From Metallyticus violacea (lineage: Eukaryota; Arthropoda; Insecta; Mantodea; Metallyticidae): 64,000 nucleotides of DNA. Positions 24,147 to 35,752 of this stretch are shown here, one piece after another. The stretch spans positions 136,620,001-136,684,000 of the forward strand of contig CM060831.1 in NCBI GenBank assembly GCA_030762175.1, given 5' to 3'. Position 1 is the first letter of the stretch. Each line of letters begins with the position of its first letter. The position numbers and the translations under genes were made by a program. The notes under the pieces were generated by a model. The model was not told the origin of the DNA. It made no database searches and was given only the letters and a program-made list of their open reading frames with translations.

Positions 24147-24349
24147 TTCAGGGCGTGAAACGACTAACAAATTTTGCTGAGGGGTCTCTTCTTTCAGGCT
24201 TGAGGTTCTTTTTCGTGCCGTAAATCACGGGACCCATGGCTTTACTTCTCTTCCTAAGGACGTCATACTTACTATTTTTACGCCCGAAAAAATTCATGGA
24301 CCCTGGCCGGGATTGAACCCAGGATCTTGGGTCTACGAGGACCGACTCC
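24147..24349 (-). mobile_element. SINE-A, partial
   Basis: Minus-strand copy lacking the 3' terminal ~50 bp and most of the head upstream of the anticodon region. B box region GGGATTGAACCC (plus strand) and body blocks CAGGCTTGAGGTTCTTTTTCG and GCCCGAAAAAATTC are clear. Confidence 0.88.
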
Positions 24350-26175
24350 TAAATTCAAGATCTTCCCCATTAAGAACAAGGAGTCAATCGCAAAACTCAA
24401 TGCCGGGTCCCGATATGGATAATCTGCAGTCAAAGCTTGTAACAGTTCTGGTTTATGAAGTTGCATTATTTATCCCCGAGAAGCCTTACCTCACTACATC
24501 TACGTATATCAAATTCAACTGAAACTATTATTATTATTGTATTAATATCAGCTAGTGCTTGAGACATTGTCTGAATATTTTCATTATCATGTGCACAACT
24601 GTGTCGCCCTGATCAAGGTGTTTCGTACGGAGCTTTTTCCTCAAGCAAGATACACGAGTTATCTCACGCTAAAATGTTTACCATAAAACAGCGATGCAGT
24701 GATGCATGTGCGGTTTCAGGAATCAGATTAAACAACAATTAACAATATTGCAAACACTGTTCAAAACAAATTTACATTAATGTATTGTTTGCATTTTAGT
24801 TTACTGACTTTTTGGACACCTATATAATTCAAAGCAAGGGGCCTCGTTGTAACATAGCATTGGTACTGCACAGCTCTCTGAAAACTTCAAATTTTAACCT
24901 GGAATTATTTATTTGAAGACTCGTAATATTTTTCCATTGCTTCTTCTGCTGCTGTACAATAGTCTGCAGTAATGATCATGTCTGTTCTGTTAAGAGTTTT
25001 ATTTACTGTCGCCCTTTCAAATATTTAATGGGAAATATTAGTTTTAATGCTGCAAAGCCAATGTATTCTTATGTTGTGATATTTTTGTCATACAATTTCC
25101 CCTAGATTTACACCACAATCTTCTAATATGTGATTTTGTTTTGTATCCCAACGTAAATAATAAAATAACATTTCAGCGGATAATTAGCACAGATTTTGCT
25201 TTAAAGTTAATAGCTTTAAGGATTTAGTTATTTACTTATTACTATTTAGAAACTATTGAATTGTAGTACCTATATTTTCGTAATGCTTTAATATTTTTGA
25301 AAAAAAAAAAAAAACTGGATGCTATTTTCTTTAATGAGTGAATTGTAAAACAATGAAAATTTAAATTTATTCATTGAATCTTTTATATTTGATGACACTC
25401 ATTAACTTTCCATACTGTCACTCATATTTTTAATTTTGATCACATATTCCGTTTTCTTCAATAACTAAATAAGCAAAGTTCCAAGACTCTCTTCCATTTG
25501 GCGGGTAATGAAGGAACTTTGGAATGCACTTCTGCGAATAATTTTGCCTCGACCTTGCCGTAATTCAAATGAAAAAGCATTTTACTACGCTTGAACAGAC
25601 GAAAAGTTCAAATTGATACCAGCAGAACACTCTACTTAATCCTGTTGTAACTTAATTTGTTTAGGTTTAGTTACATTATGTATTTATTTATTTTACATAA
25701 ATAGCTAAAGTTGATGATGTAGTACGATAGAATAAAATGTAAGTAAATTACAAACGATACAGACTTTAAACCTAGTCCTCTACAGAAATGTCAGGTATTA
25801 GAGTCAGGATATTCAGGGATGCCAACGTATTCTAGGAAAGCCGGTAACTTTAGTAGCCCTAATTGACAAGCACAAGTGCAGGTAGATTGTGATCTTCAGC
25901 GGAGTTCTCTCAGTGACCAGCTGGTATTTTTTAACAAATAAACATATGCAACACAAGCCAGAAGAGTTGTTTTGTAGAGAGGTTTGTATCTGGCCAGCCT
26001 TCTTTGTTTTATACAAAAAGAAAAAACCAGTCTCGCTGGTACTGTCAGGGACATTCCTAATGACATAACAATGCATTGGAATCATTTCATTCATTTAATA
26101 CACGTTGTAAATTATATTTAAGAAAGATGACTTTTGTTGCATTTGCTTATATCTGTTAATTTTCTTGTATATTTA
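24350..26175. other. anonymous AT-rich DNA
   Basis: No supported gene or named repeat. The minus-strand frame at 25813-26094 (93 codons) has no domain I recognise. Confidence 0.4.
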
Positions 26176-26911
26176 CCGAGAGCGCAAAACAATTTATACA
26201 TACATTCACAGTAGATATCTATTTAATATATTTCAGAGCTGCACCGAAAAACAACAGTAATGTGTAGTATGTTGTTCTGTAAACAGATGTGATACACATT
26301 AGGTTATGCTAGCTTGCTACAACAAAATGGAGCCAAGATTATCGTTTGAACAGCGAAAAGAAATTTTGAAGTGTATTGGAAAACCAAGAATGTTGTTGGA
26401 AGTTGAAAGGCAATGGAGACGTGTGTACAGAACAGAACCGCCAACGTAACAACTGCACGCATTCGAGACAAATTTGAGACTCATGGTACCGTATGCGATG
26501 TTCACAAGGGCAGATTTGGGATGACTCGCACTGGATCCAAGGCACTGAATAGGACGAACAGTTTCCACCGCGTTCTCCGGATGTAACTCCGTTGGACTTC
26601 TACCTGTGGGGAACTCTTAAGGATGTTGAATACCGTAGAAAACCAGCTACACTGACAGCACTTCGGGAAGAATTTGAAACGGCATGTACTGCAATCGCTG
26701 AGGACACTTTCGCAAACGTTGCTCAATCAGTAGTTCAACGTACTCAAAAGTGTATCGACGGCGATGGTGGGCATTTTGAGCAACTGATATAACTGTAAAG
26801 GTCTTAAGATGATTAGTGCTCATCATTTTCTGTTTGTATGAATTAATTTTTTTTATGTTAACACAGTTTTTTCTTTGCTTAAAGTGTGTATACATTTTTG
26901 GCACCCCCTGT
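26176..26911 (+). mobile_element. DUF4817/IS630-like DNA transposon, internally deleted, copy 1
   Basis: The right end TTTTTGGCACCCCCTGTA has a degraded inverted counterpart at the left end (GAGAGCGCAAAAC; better kept in copy 2 as GAGGATGCCAAAATG). The element contains the first and last parts of a transposase gene joined by a deletion. Copy 2 is at 54488-55137. Confidence 0.75.
26327..26792 (+). pseudogene. DUF4817/IS630-like transposase, deletion derivative
   Basis: Starts MEPRLSFEQRKEILKC and, with frameshifts, continues VERQWRRVYRTEPPT and ARIRDKFETHGTVCDVH, the N-terminal helix-turn-helix region. It then jumps at about 26520 to PPRSPDVTPLDFYLWGTLKD (third catalytic Asp block), ends with CIDGDGGHFEQLI and stops at 26792. 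Blocks carrying the first two catalytic residues are missing. Families of this type encode about 350 residues, so roughly 200 are lost. The 3' part (26592-26792) is still open and could read 66 codons, but it cannot be an active transposase. Confidence 0.8.
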
Positions 26912-27879
26912 ATTTGTAAGAGTGACCATATGTGAATCATTGTATTGTTAGAACTAAATAATTTATTTACTGTTATTCAACAAAAATCCTATTATACTTA
27001 CTTCTGTACCTTTTTTTAAATAAAAAGTTAAATTATCATTTTTAAGAATATAAATCAATTAGCTTAAAGGTACTTCTTCTTTCTTTCCAGGTAAGATCAC
27101 GTCTGTGTAATTTACTCAAATATGAAGAACTTTCCAGATGATAAGGTGAGTTTCAGTTTATGTTCTTTAACCTGTCATAGGGCGTTTGTTGCAATTCAGG
27201 TACCACAGAAATTGAGGCTTTCAACCAGATACTTGATATAATAATTGAATGTTAGTTTTAGCTGCGGTTGATTCTTGTATACAAAATCCAAAATTAATTA
27301 AATGCTCTTGTTAAAAATGTATGTATTATAGTAGAATGTTAAAATAACCAAGAAACTGCAGCTATTCTTGAAATGCAGCGTGTATTCTGCAGGAACTGGA
27401 AGTCTATAACTACAAATCAAACGTTTTTCAGTTCTCCCACACACTGCCATGAGGACAAATCATGAGGCAAAAGACAAAAGAACCGCGCTCTTTGCATTAA
27501 AGGAATTTTTTCAATTAAGCGCTTCCAGAGCATGATTCTTGCAGCCATAACTTCCGACCTTCCATTCAGCTCGATTCCCACAAGCACGTAATTCACTAAC
27601 CAGACAATAGTGGCTGAGATGCCGTTAAAGGGAACGCTTGGCGCATATTCTCAAGGTAAAGAGCATTGTCTGTGCTTGCTAAAGCACATCAAGTTTCCAC
27701 GACCTGTATAAATCTCTTGGTATTAATGTTTAATATTGTTTCAGGCTTTAGCAATTGTGTGCTCGCCAAATAGGAAGCATGTAAGTAAGAAAGAGAGTGT
27801 TCCTTAGTTGTAAAAGGGAAATCATAAAGAAAATTTAAAACAGAACATTAATCTTATGTAGAAAGTATTACATAAACTA
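26912..27879. other. anonymous AT-rich DNA
   Basis: Nothing recognised. Confidence 0.4.
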
Positions 27880-28727
27880 TATCTCTCGTGGGACGTCATC
27901 TTAAAATCGACCAATGAAACGAAAACTTTTTTTTGAAATTTGGATCAATCACAGCCGAATATGGGAGTGAAATTATGGGGAAAAAATGTATCAAATCCAT
28001 TTTATCACCCGACATTCATTTGTCTTGTGATCTGTGTAGCCAACTCTATACCTCCACTGATAATTCTTGAGCATGTATCATTGACCACTTTTCTGTGTTC
28101 TCAGTCATTGTAAATTTAATTAACTTAATGTGTATTCACTCAAGCAAATGTTTTTGCGTATATAGCCAAACAGTCTGAAATCATTTTGTAAATTATGTAA
28201 CAATATCTGCCTAAGCAACTATAAATATTAATAAACAAGTTGTTAAGAATGGTAAAATGTCTTCTGTTTTGTTTTTCTCAGTTGGTATTAGTAAATTGAA
28301 CGGTAATGACTATAATAGTCGACTTTCGTCTATTTCATTATCAGGGTTCTGAATAGATTGGTATTCATAAGTAAGTGTAACATTTTATACAATTGTTAAT
28401 AATCTGTGCGCAAATTTCAAATATATATATATTGCATTGATTCTTATTCTACTCATGAAATTGTCCTAAATCCGTATTTGGTTCTTCTCTATTGACATTA
28501 GTGACAATCGTTATTCGTCTGTTGCTAGGTGGCTTGAAAAGGCTGTGTTCATAATGCAAATGTCAGTTATTACAATATTGTAAGCCAGGTTTACGGGAAT
28601 TATGTTTAAATTCTTATTTTATTAGTGAAATAGCCCTGAGAAATATCACTCGAGAACTTGAGATTTCCAGGTAAATTCACTACGTTCCGAATTTAAAAGG
28701 TTAGTTTGGTATTCACATAAGTAACAG
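27880..28727 (+). repeat. dispersed repeat R1, copy 2
   Basis: Same orientation and order of blocks as 4095-4917, with moderate divergence. The middle (about 28090-28250) differs from copy 1. No ORF. Confidence 0.75.
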
Positions 28728-29269
28728 AATTCTTCCTATGATTCTTTTTCACCAATGTGAATAGACATAAAGACATGTTGTGCCTTTGTATACACACCAG
28801 GCATAATACACTTTATGCAAACTATCGAATTAAGAAATGAACAACTCAACATGCTCCTGGGAACAGCTGCGCTTCGCTGCGACAGTCAGCAAGGTCAACA
28901 AGTAAGCAAGCAGGCTTGGTACTTCTCCATAGCGCGGCAAACGCGTAGTTGGTAATCCATAGCCTCACAGAAAAACAGACAGTAAGAGTGAAATTATGTC
29001 ATGAAATTGTTCATCGTTTTGACAGTGGCTGCTCCCGACATGTCCACGATCTTTTTACATCTGTCGAAAGCTGATGTTATCAAAACGCCCAAATTCAAAG
29101 GACAATCGACGATCAGGGTCTTCCAAATTGATGGCCACGCATTTATAATTAAGCAAATTCGAAGTGAAGACTGGAGGATGGTTGCATTTTCTACTCAACA
29201 AGCAGTCATATAACCATGCCACTCCAGGTATTAAAACAGTCTCTGCCAATTGGGACATCACTGTTTGCC
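28728..29269. other. anonymous DNA, possibly upstream part of a transposon
   Basis: No clear domain. A 70-codon plus frame at 29001-29213 is unrecognised. It could belong to the mariner-type relic that follows, but I cannot show it. Confidence 0.3.
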
Positions 29270-29610
29270 TCCACGAGGTCTTCAAAACACTAGCTGAAAG
29301 AAGACTGAAGTTTGGGTTGCAAAGATTATTGCTTCACCGTGACATGCACACATCTTTTTAAAAACGATGAATTACTGCAAAAATCAGGAGTGACACTAGT
29401 GACCACACCGTACAGTCCAGATCTGGCTCCCAGAGACTTTTTTTCCTGTTTCTAACTGTCAAGTAAAAACTGAGGGGCCATAGTTTGGGAAGAGGAGGTT
29501 GGTGCTACGTTTAAAGCTACTTCCATGATTGATTCAGAAACATTCAAATTGGCATCGAGAGTGGAGAAGCTAACTTCAAAAAGAAATACGCAGAGTTAAT
29601 GAGTTATATC
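29270..29610 (+). pseudogene. mariner-type transposase relic, C-terminal part
   Basis: In broken plus frames: LLLHRDMHTS (position of 'LLLHDNARPHTS', with the second catalytic Asp altered or shifted), then TPYSPDLAPRDFFSCF (third Asp block), then VEKLTSKRN as the tail. A stop follows FFSCF. No terminal repeats found. Distinct in sequence from the three-copy mariner family. Confidence 0.65.
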
Positions 29611-29637
29611 CTTCTATAGTCTTACTTAGTTGTCGTC

Positions 29638-29925
29638 GGTCCTGGTGGTGTAGTGGTAACCATACTTGTCTCCTAAACCCAAATTCGCGGTTTAAAATCC
29701 GGCCAGGTTCCATGAATTTTTTTCGGGCGTAAAAATCCTAGGTATGGCTTCCTTCGGAAGGAAAGTAAAGCCGTGGGTCCCATGTCGTACATTTACGGCA
29801 CGAAAAAGAACCTCAAGCCTGAAAGAAGAGGCCTCTGAGCAAAATTTGTCGCTCGTTTCACGCTCTGAATTGAATGGGACGCTGATGACCTGAGATGTTA
29901 AAGAGCATACGTAAATAAACCAAAT
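29638..29925 (+). mobile_element. SINE-A, near full length
   Basis: Head GGTCCTGGTGGTGTAGTGG with CTCCTAAACCC; the B box is degraded (GCGGTTTAAAATCCGG). The body is well kept and the 3' end is GAGCATACGTAAATAAA. Confidence 0.92.
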
Positions 29926-30204
29926 CAACTAACAACAATACTAGTGGTAAATGCTTGCATAGTTCTCGCTGTATAAGGACAATATCATATTGCTTGGTCT
30001 TCTGGTCTATCTAATGACACATTTCCTCCCATTTTAGGATTGCAATTTGAATACATTTATTTAAATGTGAAGTCAAGTAAAAGGCATTTGCTTCAACACG
30101 TTTTAAGCCCAGGTTTTGAAATTAAAGCAAGTGATTTTCACAGTGATAAGCGTTCACATTAAGTCACTACACATGGACAATGGTTTCTCCCAAAGATATT
30201 GTTA

Positions 30205-30300
30205 ATAATGTTAACTGTAGCGGAGATCGAACCCAAAGCCTCCTTCGGGAGCCGCGGCTAGTCGTGACCGACTCCGATCACCGCAGGGCTCTCCACATAA
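30205..30300 (-). repeat. tRNA-like segment, possible SINE head
   Basis: On the minus strand GCGGTGATCGGAGTCGG...GGCTTTGGGTTCGATCTCC resembles a tRNA D-arm and T-arm with a good B box (GGGTTCGATCTCC). It differs from SINE-A and SINE-B. The low-coordinate side soon returns to ordinary sequence. No second copy is in the window. Confidence 0.35.
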
Positions 30301-30654
30301 ATCAGCTGCGTCCGGCACTAGTTCATTGTGCTGGTAGTTACGTGTTGAAAATTATCTTTCTGTGCCACGGTCCGAGAGATTCATTTTTTTTCTTTCTTTC
30401 TTTCCTTCCGCGGAGAGCACCGCACCCACCGCATGCCGGGAAGTGTACAACTCTCTGCATCCGTAGTATAGTTACGGAAGAATTTCACTCAGCTGGAATC
30501 TACTCCATAAAACCCAGCAACGCACATTAAACTCACTGATCAATATCACATTTATTGTACGTCTTTGTGAGCCATTCGCGACAGTTTGTACTCTCATGTG
30601 TTCCGTTAATTATTTCTTTGTGTTTAGTGACAGTCTTTGCCCGAAAGTGTAATA
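30301..30654. other. anonymous DNA
   Basis: A (CTTT)n-like run at 30388-30408 and a short GC-rich stretch; nothing recognised. Confidence 0.35.
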
Positions 30655-30763
30655 CGAGGGTGTTCGAAAAGCCCGTGCAAAAATAAAGACACAACTTTTA
30701 TAAAAAATTAGTTTTTATTTTTCAACTAATCTAAACTCAGTTTATCAGTTTTCTTCAGCTTTG

Positions 30764-31038
30764 TCACCCCACGGGTGGCCGAGGTCATAAAGGCGCGAAC
30801 TCGTGAGCGGGAGGTCTAGGGTTCGAACCCCGCCAGGACCTTCCTACCTGACTGAGGTTTTTTCCAGGTTTTCCTCAGTCCTCATAAATGGCAAATGTCG
30901 GGAAGGTACCCTAAACTTAGGCCTGGAACGTTTCCTCCTTTAAAAATCCTTTCCCAATGTATAATTTCATATCATGTTTCATCAGTGTACACCGCCTGTG
31001 GTGTCTCTGTAGCAAAAACGCGCGTTAAACACCATTCA
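30764..31038 (+). mobile_element. SINE-B, full length, nested in mariner
   Basis: Head CCCCACGGGTGGCCGAGG, B box GGGTTCGAACCCCG, full body, 3' end GCGTTAAACACCATT. A target-site duplication TTCAGCTTTG (30754-30763 and 31039-31048) shows insertion into the mariner sequence. Confidence 0.92.
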
Positions 31039-31064
31039 TTCAGCTTTGCCAAATATAAATTTGT

Positions 31065-31601
31065 TTCGGTGACAACTTTTCATTTGTTTTTCCGGTTGCG
31101 ACCCAAGTTTCGACTGTTCCTTATAGTCATGGAGCCATGTTACTTCGACTGTTACATACCGACTTTAAAATTCACTTGGATTCCGTTTCCAGCTCAAAAT
31201 TCTGCGCGGATACACAAATTGTTTCATTTTCTGATCAGTCAGTCAGTTAGCAAATGGGCATTCACTTGTCGAAATCTTTATCATTTGCAAATGATTATGC
31301 AAAATATTATGCATCCAATCTCCAGAAATGCCTACAGCTCCAGTGATCACCCGTACCTTCAGTCTCCAATTATGTCGTGGATTTTTGAATAATTTCGGGA
31401 GTCGTTACCTCGACAGGTAATGAGCATCGCTTGTACTCGTTCGGCCACATCAAACTGACCAAACCATTTATACAACATTCTAAGGTAAGATGCCGATTCG
31501 CCGTAATGTTTATTCAGCTTTGCCTCAGTTTCTGCGGGCGTTGACCCTTTCAAACGTAATTTTATATTAGTTTGAAATTCGTGTTTTATCATTTTGATCA
31601 C
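31065..31601 (-). pseudogene. mariner transposase N-terminal pseudogene
   Basis: The minus frame starts MIKMIKHEFQTNIKLRLKGS, followed by ETEAKLNKHYGESA and YKWFGQFDVAERV, the helix-turn-helix DNA-binding region of mariner-type transposases ('L......WF..F'). Frames then break. Nearer the SINE, the plus-strand ATGGAGCCATGTTA region reads on the minus strand as a decayed 'W..YY.PESK'-like block after the first Asp. The blocks with the second and third Asp are absent. Confidence 0.7.
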
Positions 31602-32053
31602 TTGTTTACAAATTTAGGCAGGAAAAGACTCAAACACAGACTAAGTGTTGTAACTGTTTATAACCATGTAAATTATCCGTCAACAGTCACCGTATAGTCA
31701 AGTTAATGCTTAAAATTATCTAGTGCTACCACCATTATAGTTTGAAAGAAATTATTGAACTGCCCTCGTAGCTTCCTTATGAATATTAGTTTTAATATGT
31801 TCATAAAAATCCTTTAAGAATCGAAAACTATTTCCCATGATTTAAAAGCAATTCTTAATTTTTTCCTAAAGTACTAGTTAGAGTAATTGTGAGAAAATAT
31901 ATAGAAATTGGCACGGGAACCAGAGTTTTGAAAGTAAAATGATTATTTCTTGAAATACCACAAAAATGGAACCAAACTCAAATCCTTAAATGACAGCACT
32001 TGAATGTAATGCATATGTTGCAACAGTAACATGTTTTTGCTAAAAAATTAAGC

Positions 32054-32055
<2 letters not shown>

Positions 32056-32112
<57 letters not shown>
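32056..32112. repeat. (AAT)n microsatellite
   Basis: About 18 AAT units. Confidence 0.97.
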
Positions 32113-32113
<1 letters not shown>

Positions 32114-33476
32114 AACTACTCGTGAAGTTTACAAACAGAAAGCTACTTATGCTTTAATTTACACAGTTTTATTCACTCTATCTGTTACAGAAACAGAAAG
32201 TGTTTAGGGGCTAAAACATGACAGTTTCAAGCAGTCATACCCTCGAATATAAATTGTATTTAATGTTGAAACATCAAGCTCTTGCTTCCTGGAGACCTTT
32301 ATACCTTAGTTAAAAAGATGTAAGAGAGTTAAGTCTTAAAATAGCGTCCAAAAACTATAGGATATCAGAGTCTGTGCTTATCTACTAATCCAGTGACAAA
32401 TGTTTTCGAAATATTTAAAATAACTTTAAAATGTTGGGTTTTTGCATTGGCCCAACTTATAGAGTTTTTGGCAATTAATGAAACATTAAAACGTAATTAT
32501 CGTCTCCCTCTGGTTGCGAAGGATCTGTGAAATAACTTACGCTGTTGCCAAGCTGAACCCCTTTCATTTTCGTCCATGACTATTTTGTTCTCTTGTTGCG
32601 TCAGCAAAACACTTCTCAAATACAAAGTTCAACAGTTAAGCTATCTCGAAATGAATCACTTAAGAGTTATTTCCGCTCATTATGATTTGAGAGGCTGCTT
32701 CGCGCTACACGTGTGCAAACTTTACACCGAGCTAGAAACACGAAAACTGCATTACTGGCTATGTTTAGCAGGCGTTATTTCCCTATTGTTCACGCACCAA
32801 TATTTCTTGGAAGTATTTTCACAGCATCATACGCCTCGTATCAAATTCATCGCTGTTTGCAGTTGGGAGCTAGCTGATATTCTATTCTCAAGTGTATAAA
32901 TGGAAAGACGGACAGGATATGATGTACAGTGTGGTCACTATTGTATTTTTTTGAGAAAATTTACAGATTGTCATTGCTTTGTTGGTAGTTTCAGAGAAGT
33001 AGAGCAATAGGTAACATAAACTTTGCTTATTACTAAAAAGGTGCACTATACACAAGGTGAATTCAGATCAGATCAAATAATAAAGAAATTGAAAAGAGCA
33101 AACTGGGAAGACATAAATATACCATCTAGAATAACGTTTTCAGTCTAAAGTAAATATTAGAAAACAATATACTCTTATTAGAATTTGGGAGAGTTTTTAA
33201 TAAAATGTGTAAGAATAATGAAATTACAACACTATATGCAATTGGAGATGCACATAATATATTTTATATCTTTAGATTTAACATGTAAACTAACTATATT
33301 AATAAATCGTCATTTTCGACAATAGTACAACTTTCCTCTGCTTTCTTTGAGAGATACATGGACAAGACAATAAAATTAACAAAAGTAAACCCAGAAATAA
33401 AATCAAATCGTTCGTTTGTCAATACAAGTGTTGTTTATAGAGGATTTATTTGTTCAAAAACCGAAGAGAAACTTAA

Positions 33477-33479
33477 TAA

Positions 33480-33523
<44 letters not shown>

Positions 33524-33546
33524 TAATAACAATAATAATAATAATA
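33477..33546. repeat. (AAT)n microsatellite with AAC interruptions
   Basis: About 22 units, with two AAC interruptions near 33520-33530. Confidence 0.97.
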
Positions 33547-33675
33547 GCTGTATAAGATAAGAATTATTGTCTACGAAAGTTAGTTTTATTTTAAATCTAT
33601 AATATCATTAATATCTTTGTACTGAAGCAATTGCATTCAGAAGAAATTATAGTTAAAGAAAAAATATATTTATTA

Positions 33676-34560
33676 TTAAACAGCTAAAAACAGCGTTTGA
33701 TTCAGTAGTTAGGAATAAACTCTTGAAAAATTGAAGAAATAAACTAAAATTGTTTACTGATATTTCGAAATGTGTAAAAATAACAAAATATATGCTCCCA
33801 TAGGAAAAGTTTTCTCATAGCCAATAGAAGCATCTAAAAGAATGAGACAATACTGGCGTCTATCACTTGTATTTTTTTTTTTTGTTTCAAGATTTTTTTG
33901 GAGAAATAAAAATTATTTGTGGAGAAGTGGGAATTGAAATTAATTCTGTATTTTATTCTATTTTTTAAATTATAAAGTAGTTAATGCTCAAGATCTCTTG
34001 ATTTAGGATCTGTGGGTCAAAATATTCAAAATAAATCGAATTTTGAGATCCTAAGTGCACGAAAACTGAATATCAACTTCGAAGAAGGAATGAAAAATTG
34101 AGGAAATAATCAGAATAATATCGAGGGTGATTATAACTTTACAGAATGTATTGGGGAACACAATATATATTTATATATATATATATAAAAGAAGTGAGGC
34201 AAAAAAGTTGTATCATGGCATTGAAGACTTTTATTTGAGTTTTTTTTTTTTGAGTTCTGTAAGGCAAATTTTATAATGCATTCTGAGTAAATCAATTATT
34301 TGAGAATAATTAAAGAAAGAAAGAAAAATTAAATGATTTTTGATAGAATTGAAAAAAAGAGAGTTGATATGATTTAAACATCTGATTAAAAACAGACTCA
34401 CAGATGGCTCAAATATGCCCACAAAGGGGGGGAGGGAGATTAAGCAGAGGTAAAACGAACTGGTACAAGGAAAGATAGATGAAATAGAGAACAGAGGCTT
34501 GAATTTGAAAGAATGGAGGACAAACGTCTTTGAAGAAATTGCATTTAATGGCATGAAATA
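33676..34560 (+). pseudogene. LINE reverse transcriptase relic
   Basis: The plus strand reads KQLKTAFDSVVRNKLLKN, the RT motif 'AFDSV.R..L' with the first catalytic Asp. A frame-shifted PIEASKRMRQYWRLSLVFF stands where 'F....G.RQGCPLSP.LF' should be. Near 34350-34555, KKRELI.FKHLIKNRLTDG, KGGREIKQR and IDEIENRGLNLKEWRTNVFEEIAF match the C-terminal 'R.FGHL.RM...RL....GRR..GRP...W...' and '..W...' tail of insect endonuclease-RT elements. The FADD box is not visible. Many stops and a possible internal deletion; non-functional. Confidence 0.65.
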
Positions 34561-35752
34561 TATTTAAGTAAATGTTTTACTCAAGCCACTTAAGTATATC
34601 TCTCATTATCAATATTATTAAAGCCTATATATTAACATGTACCATTGTGCTAACCTAACCTAATGTTTTTATTACTGTTTCATTCTGGGAGTAGAACAGT
34701 TGTTTTTGTGCTTAATATTATTCAACCCCTGGAAGTAGTTATATTCTGTTAAGTAATAGCATATCAAATAAATTTAGGAGTCATTGAAATATTCGAAAAT
34801 ATTTAACTAATTCATAACGTGCTTATTTCCCTTACAGCTAGTCCATTAAAACAAAAAGTAAAATTTTTTTCTACGTGTGTTACAGTATTTAACGACTAAT
34901 ATTATTTCTCTTAGAGCTACGGCTTGGTATGTTGGCATAGTTTAGCTAAATTACCTGAGCTGATATGTTACTTAAATGGTTACTTGTTAAGAGTAACCTT
35001 AATGAGTTAATGCAAATGACAGAGAAAATCAGCGTACTGCAAAGGAGCGCAATAACGAAAGAAATAGCTTCCCAAGAAAACGCAGCAGTTGGAGTAATTA
35101 AGTTGGAAACACTCCAAGCCGTTATTCAACTGTGCTAAGCTTTCTGTCCACTTTTGCTTGTATTTTATGAGTAAGAGAAACGCTTCCACAGCAGTAATGC
35201 CACGCCTTGCCCCATACTCTCATTTCACTGCCTCTGCTGCTATATTAAGAAGCAATAGAGAGAAAAGAAAAAGTGCTAGTTCATGTAATGTTGATCCCTT
35301 GCTAAATTAATATGTGCCCACATTAAAATATTTACGAGACTTGGATTTTATAACACGGCTGGTGCATTAGTGTGCTGTAAACAAAGCGAGGTGGTTAAAC
35401 TAAAGTTCTTACTCCTTCAAAACATTTTCATGTGAAATAAAAGACGAAACAAAACAAAACAAAAGCTAATAGTGCCCATGAGGAAACGATGGAAGAAATT
35501 AGTTTTGACTAGAAGCTTAGTGCAAATATGGCCATACAAAGTTACAGTTCATGAGCCGCGGTAATTTTATGCAGTTTTTAACTCTGGCAGGAGTCTTTCT
35601 TAGTGCATTTGATTGTTATAAAGATGAGGGGACACGCTTTAATAAAAGAAAAATCAGATATTCGCAAATCGATAACACTTTTTCTCCGCTCTCTTCAATA
35701 CGCATTGTATTTCTGTACCAGCTTATAAATTGTCACTATATACATTGTTCAG
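34561..35752. other. anonymous AT-rich DNA
   Basis: Nothing recognised. The 97-codon frame at 35551-35844 runs into the left end of mariner copy 3 and is not a gene. Confidence 0.4.

Larger units (their letters stand above)
30655..31768 (-). mobile_element. second mariner family, deleted, with nested SINE-B
   Basis: Ends CGAGGGTGTTCGAAAAG and (inverted) CGAGGGCAGTTCAATAA are flanked by TA on each side (30653-30654, 31769-31770). The transposase N-terminus reads on the minus strand from about 31601. A SINE-B sits at 30764-31038. Without it the element is ~0.84 kb, short for a mariner, so the middle is deleted. Confidence 0.85.
31769..33675. other. anonymous AT-rich DNA with AAT microsatellites
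   Basis: The 107-codon plus frame at 32576-32899 has no recognised domain and starts without supporting context, so I do not call it a gene. The two AAT runs are listed separately. Confidence 0.4.

Noticed and set aside
32576..32899. 107-codon plus-strand ORF as a host gene
   Set aside because: No domain, no splice or promoter context, and similar lengths occur by chance in this window.
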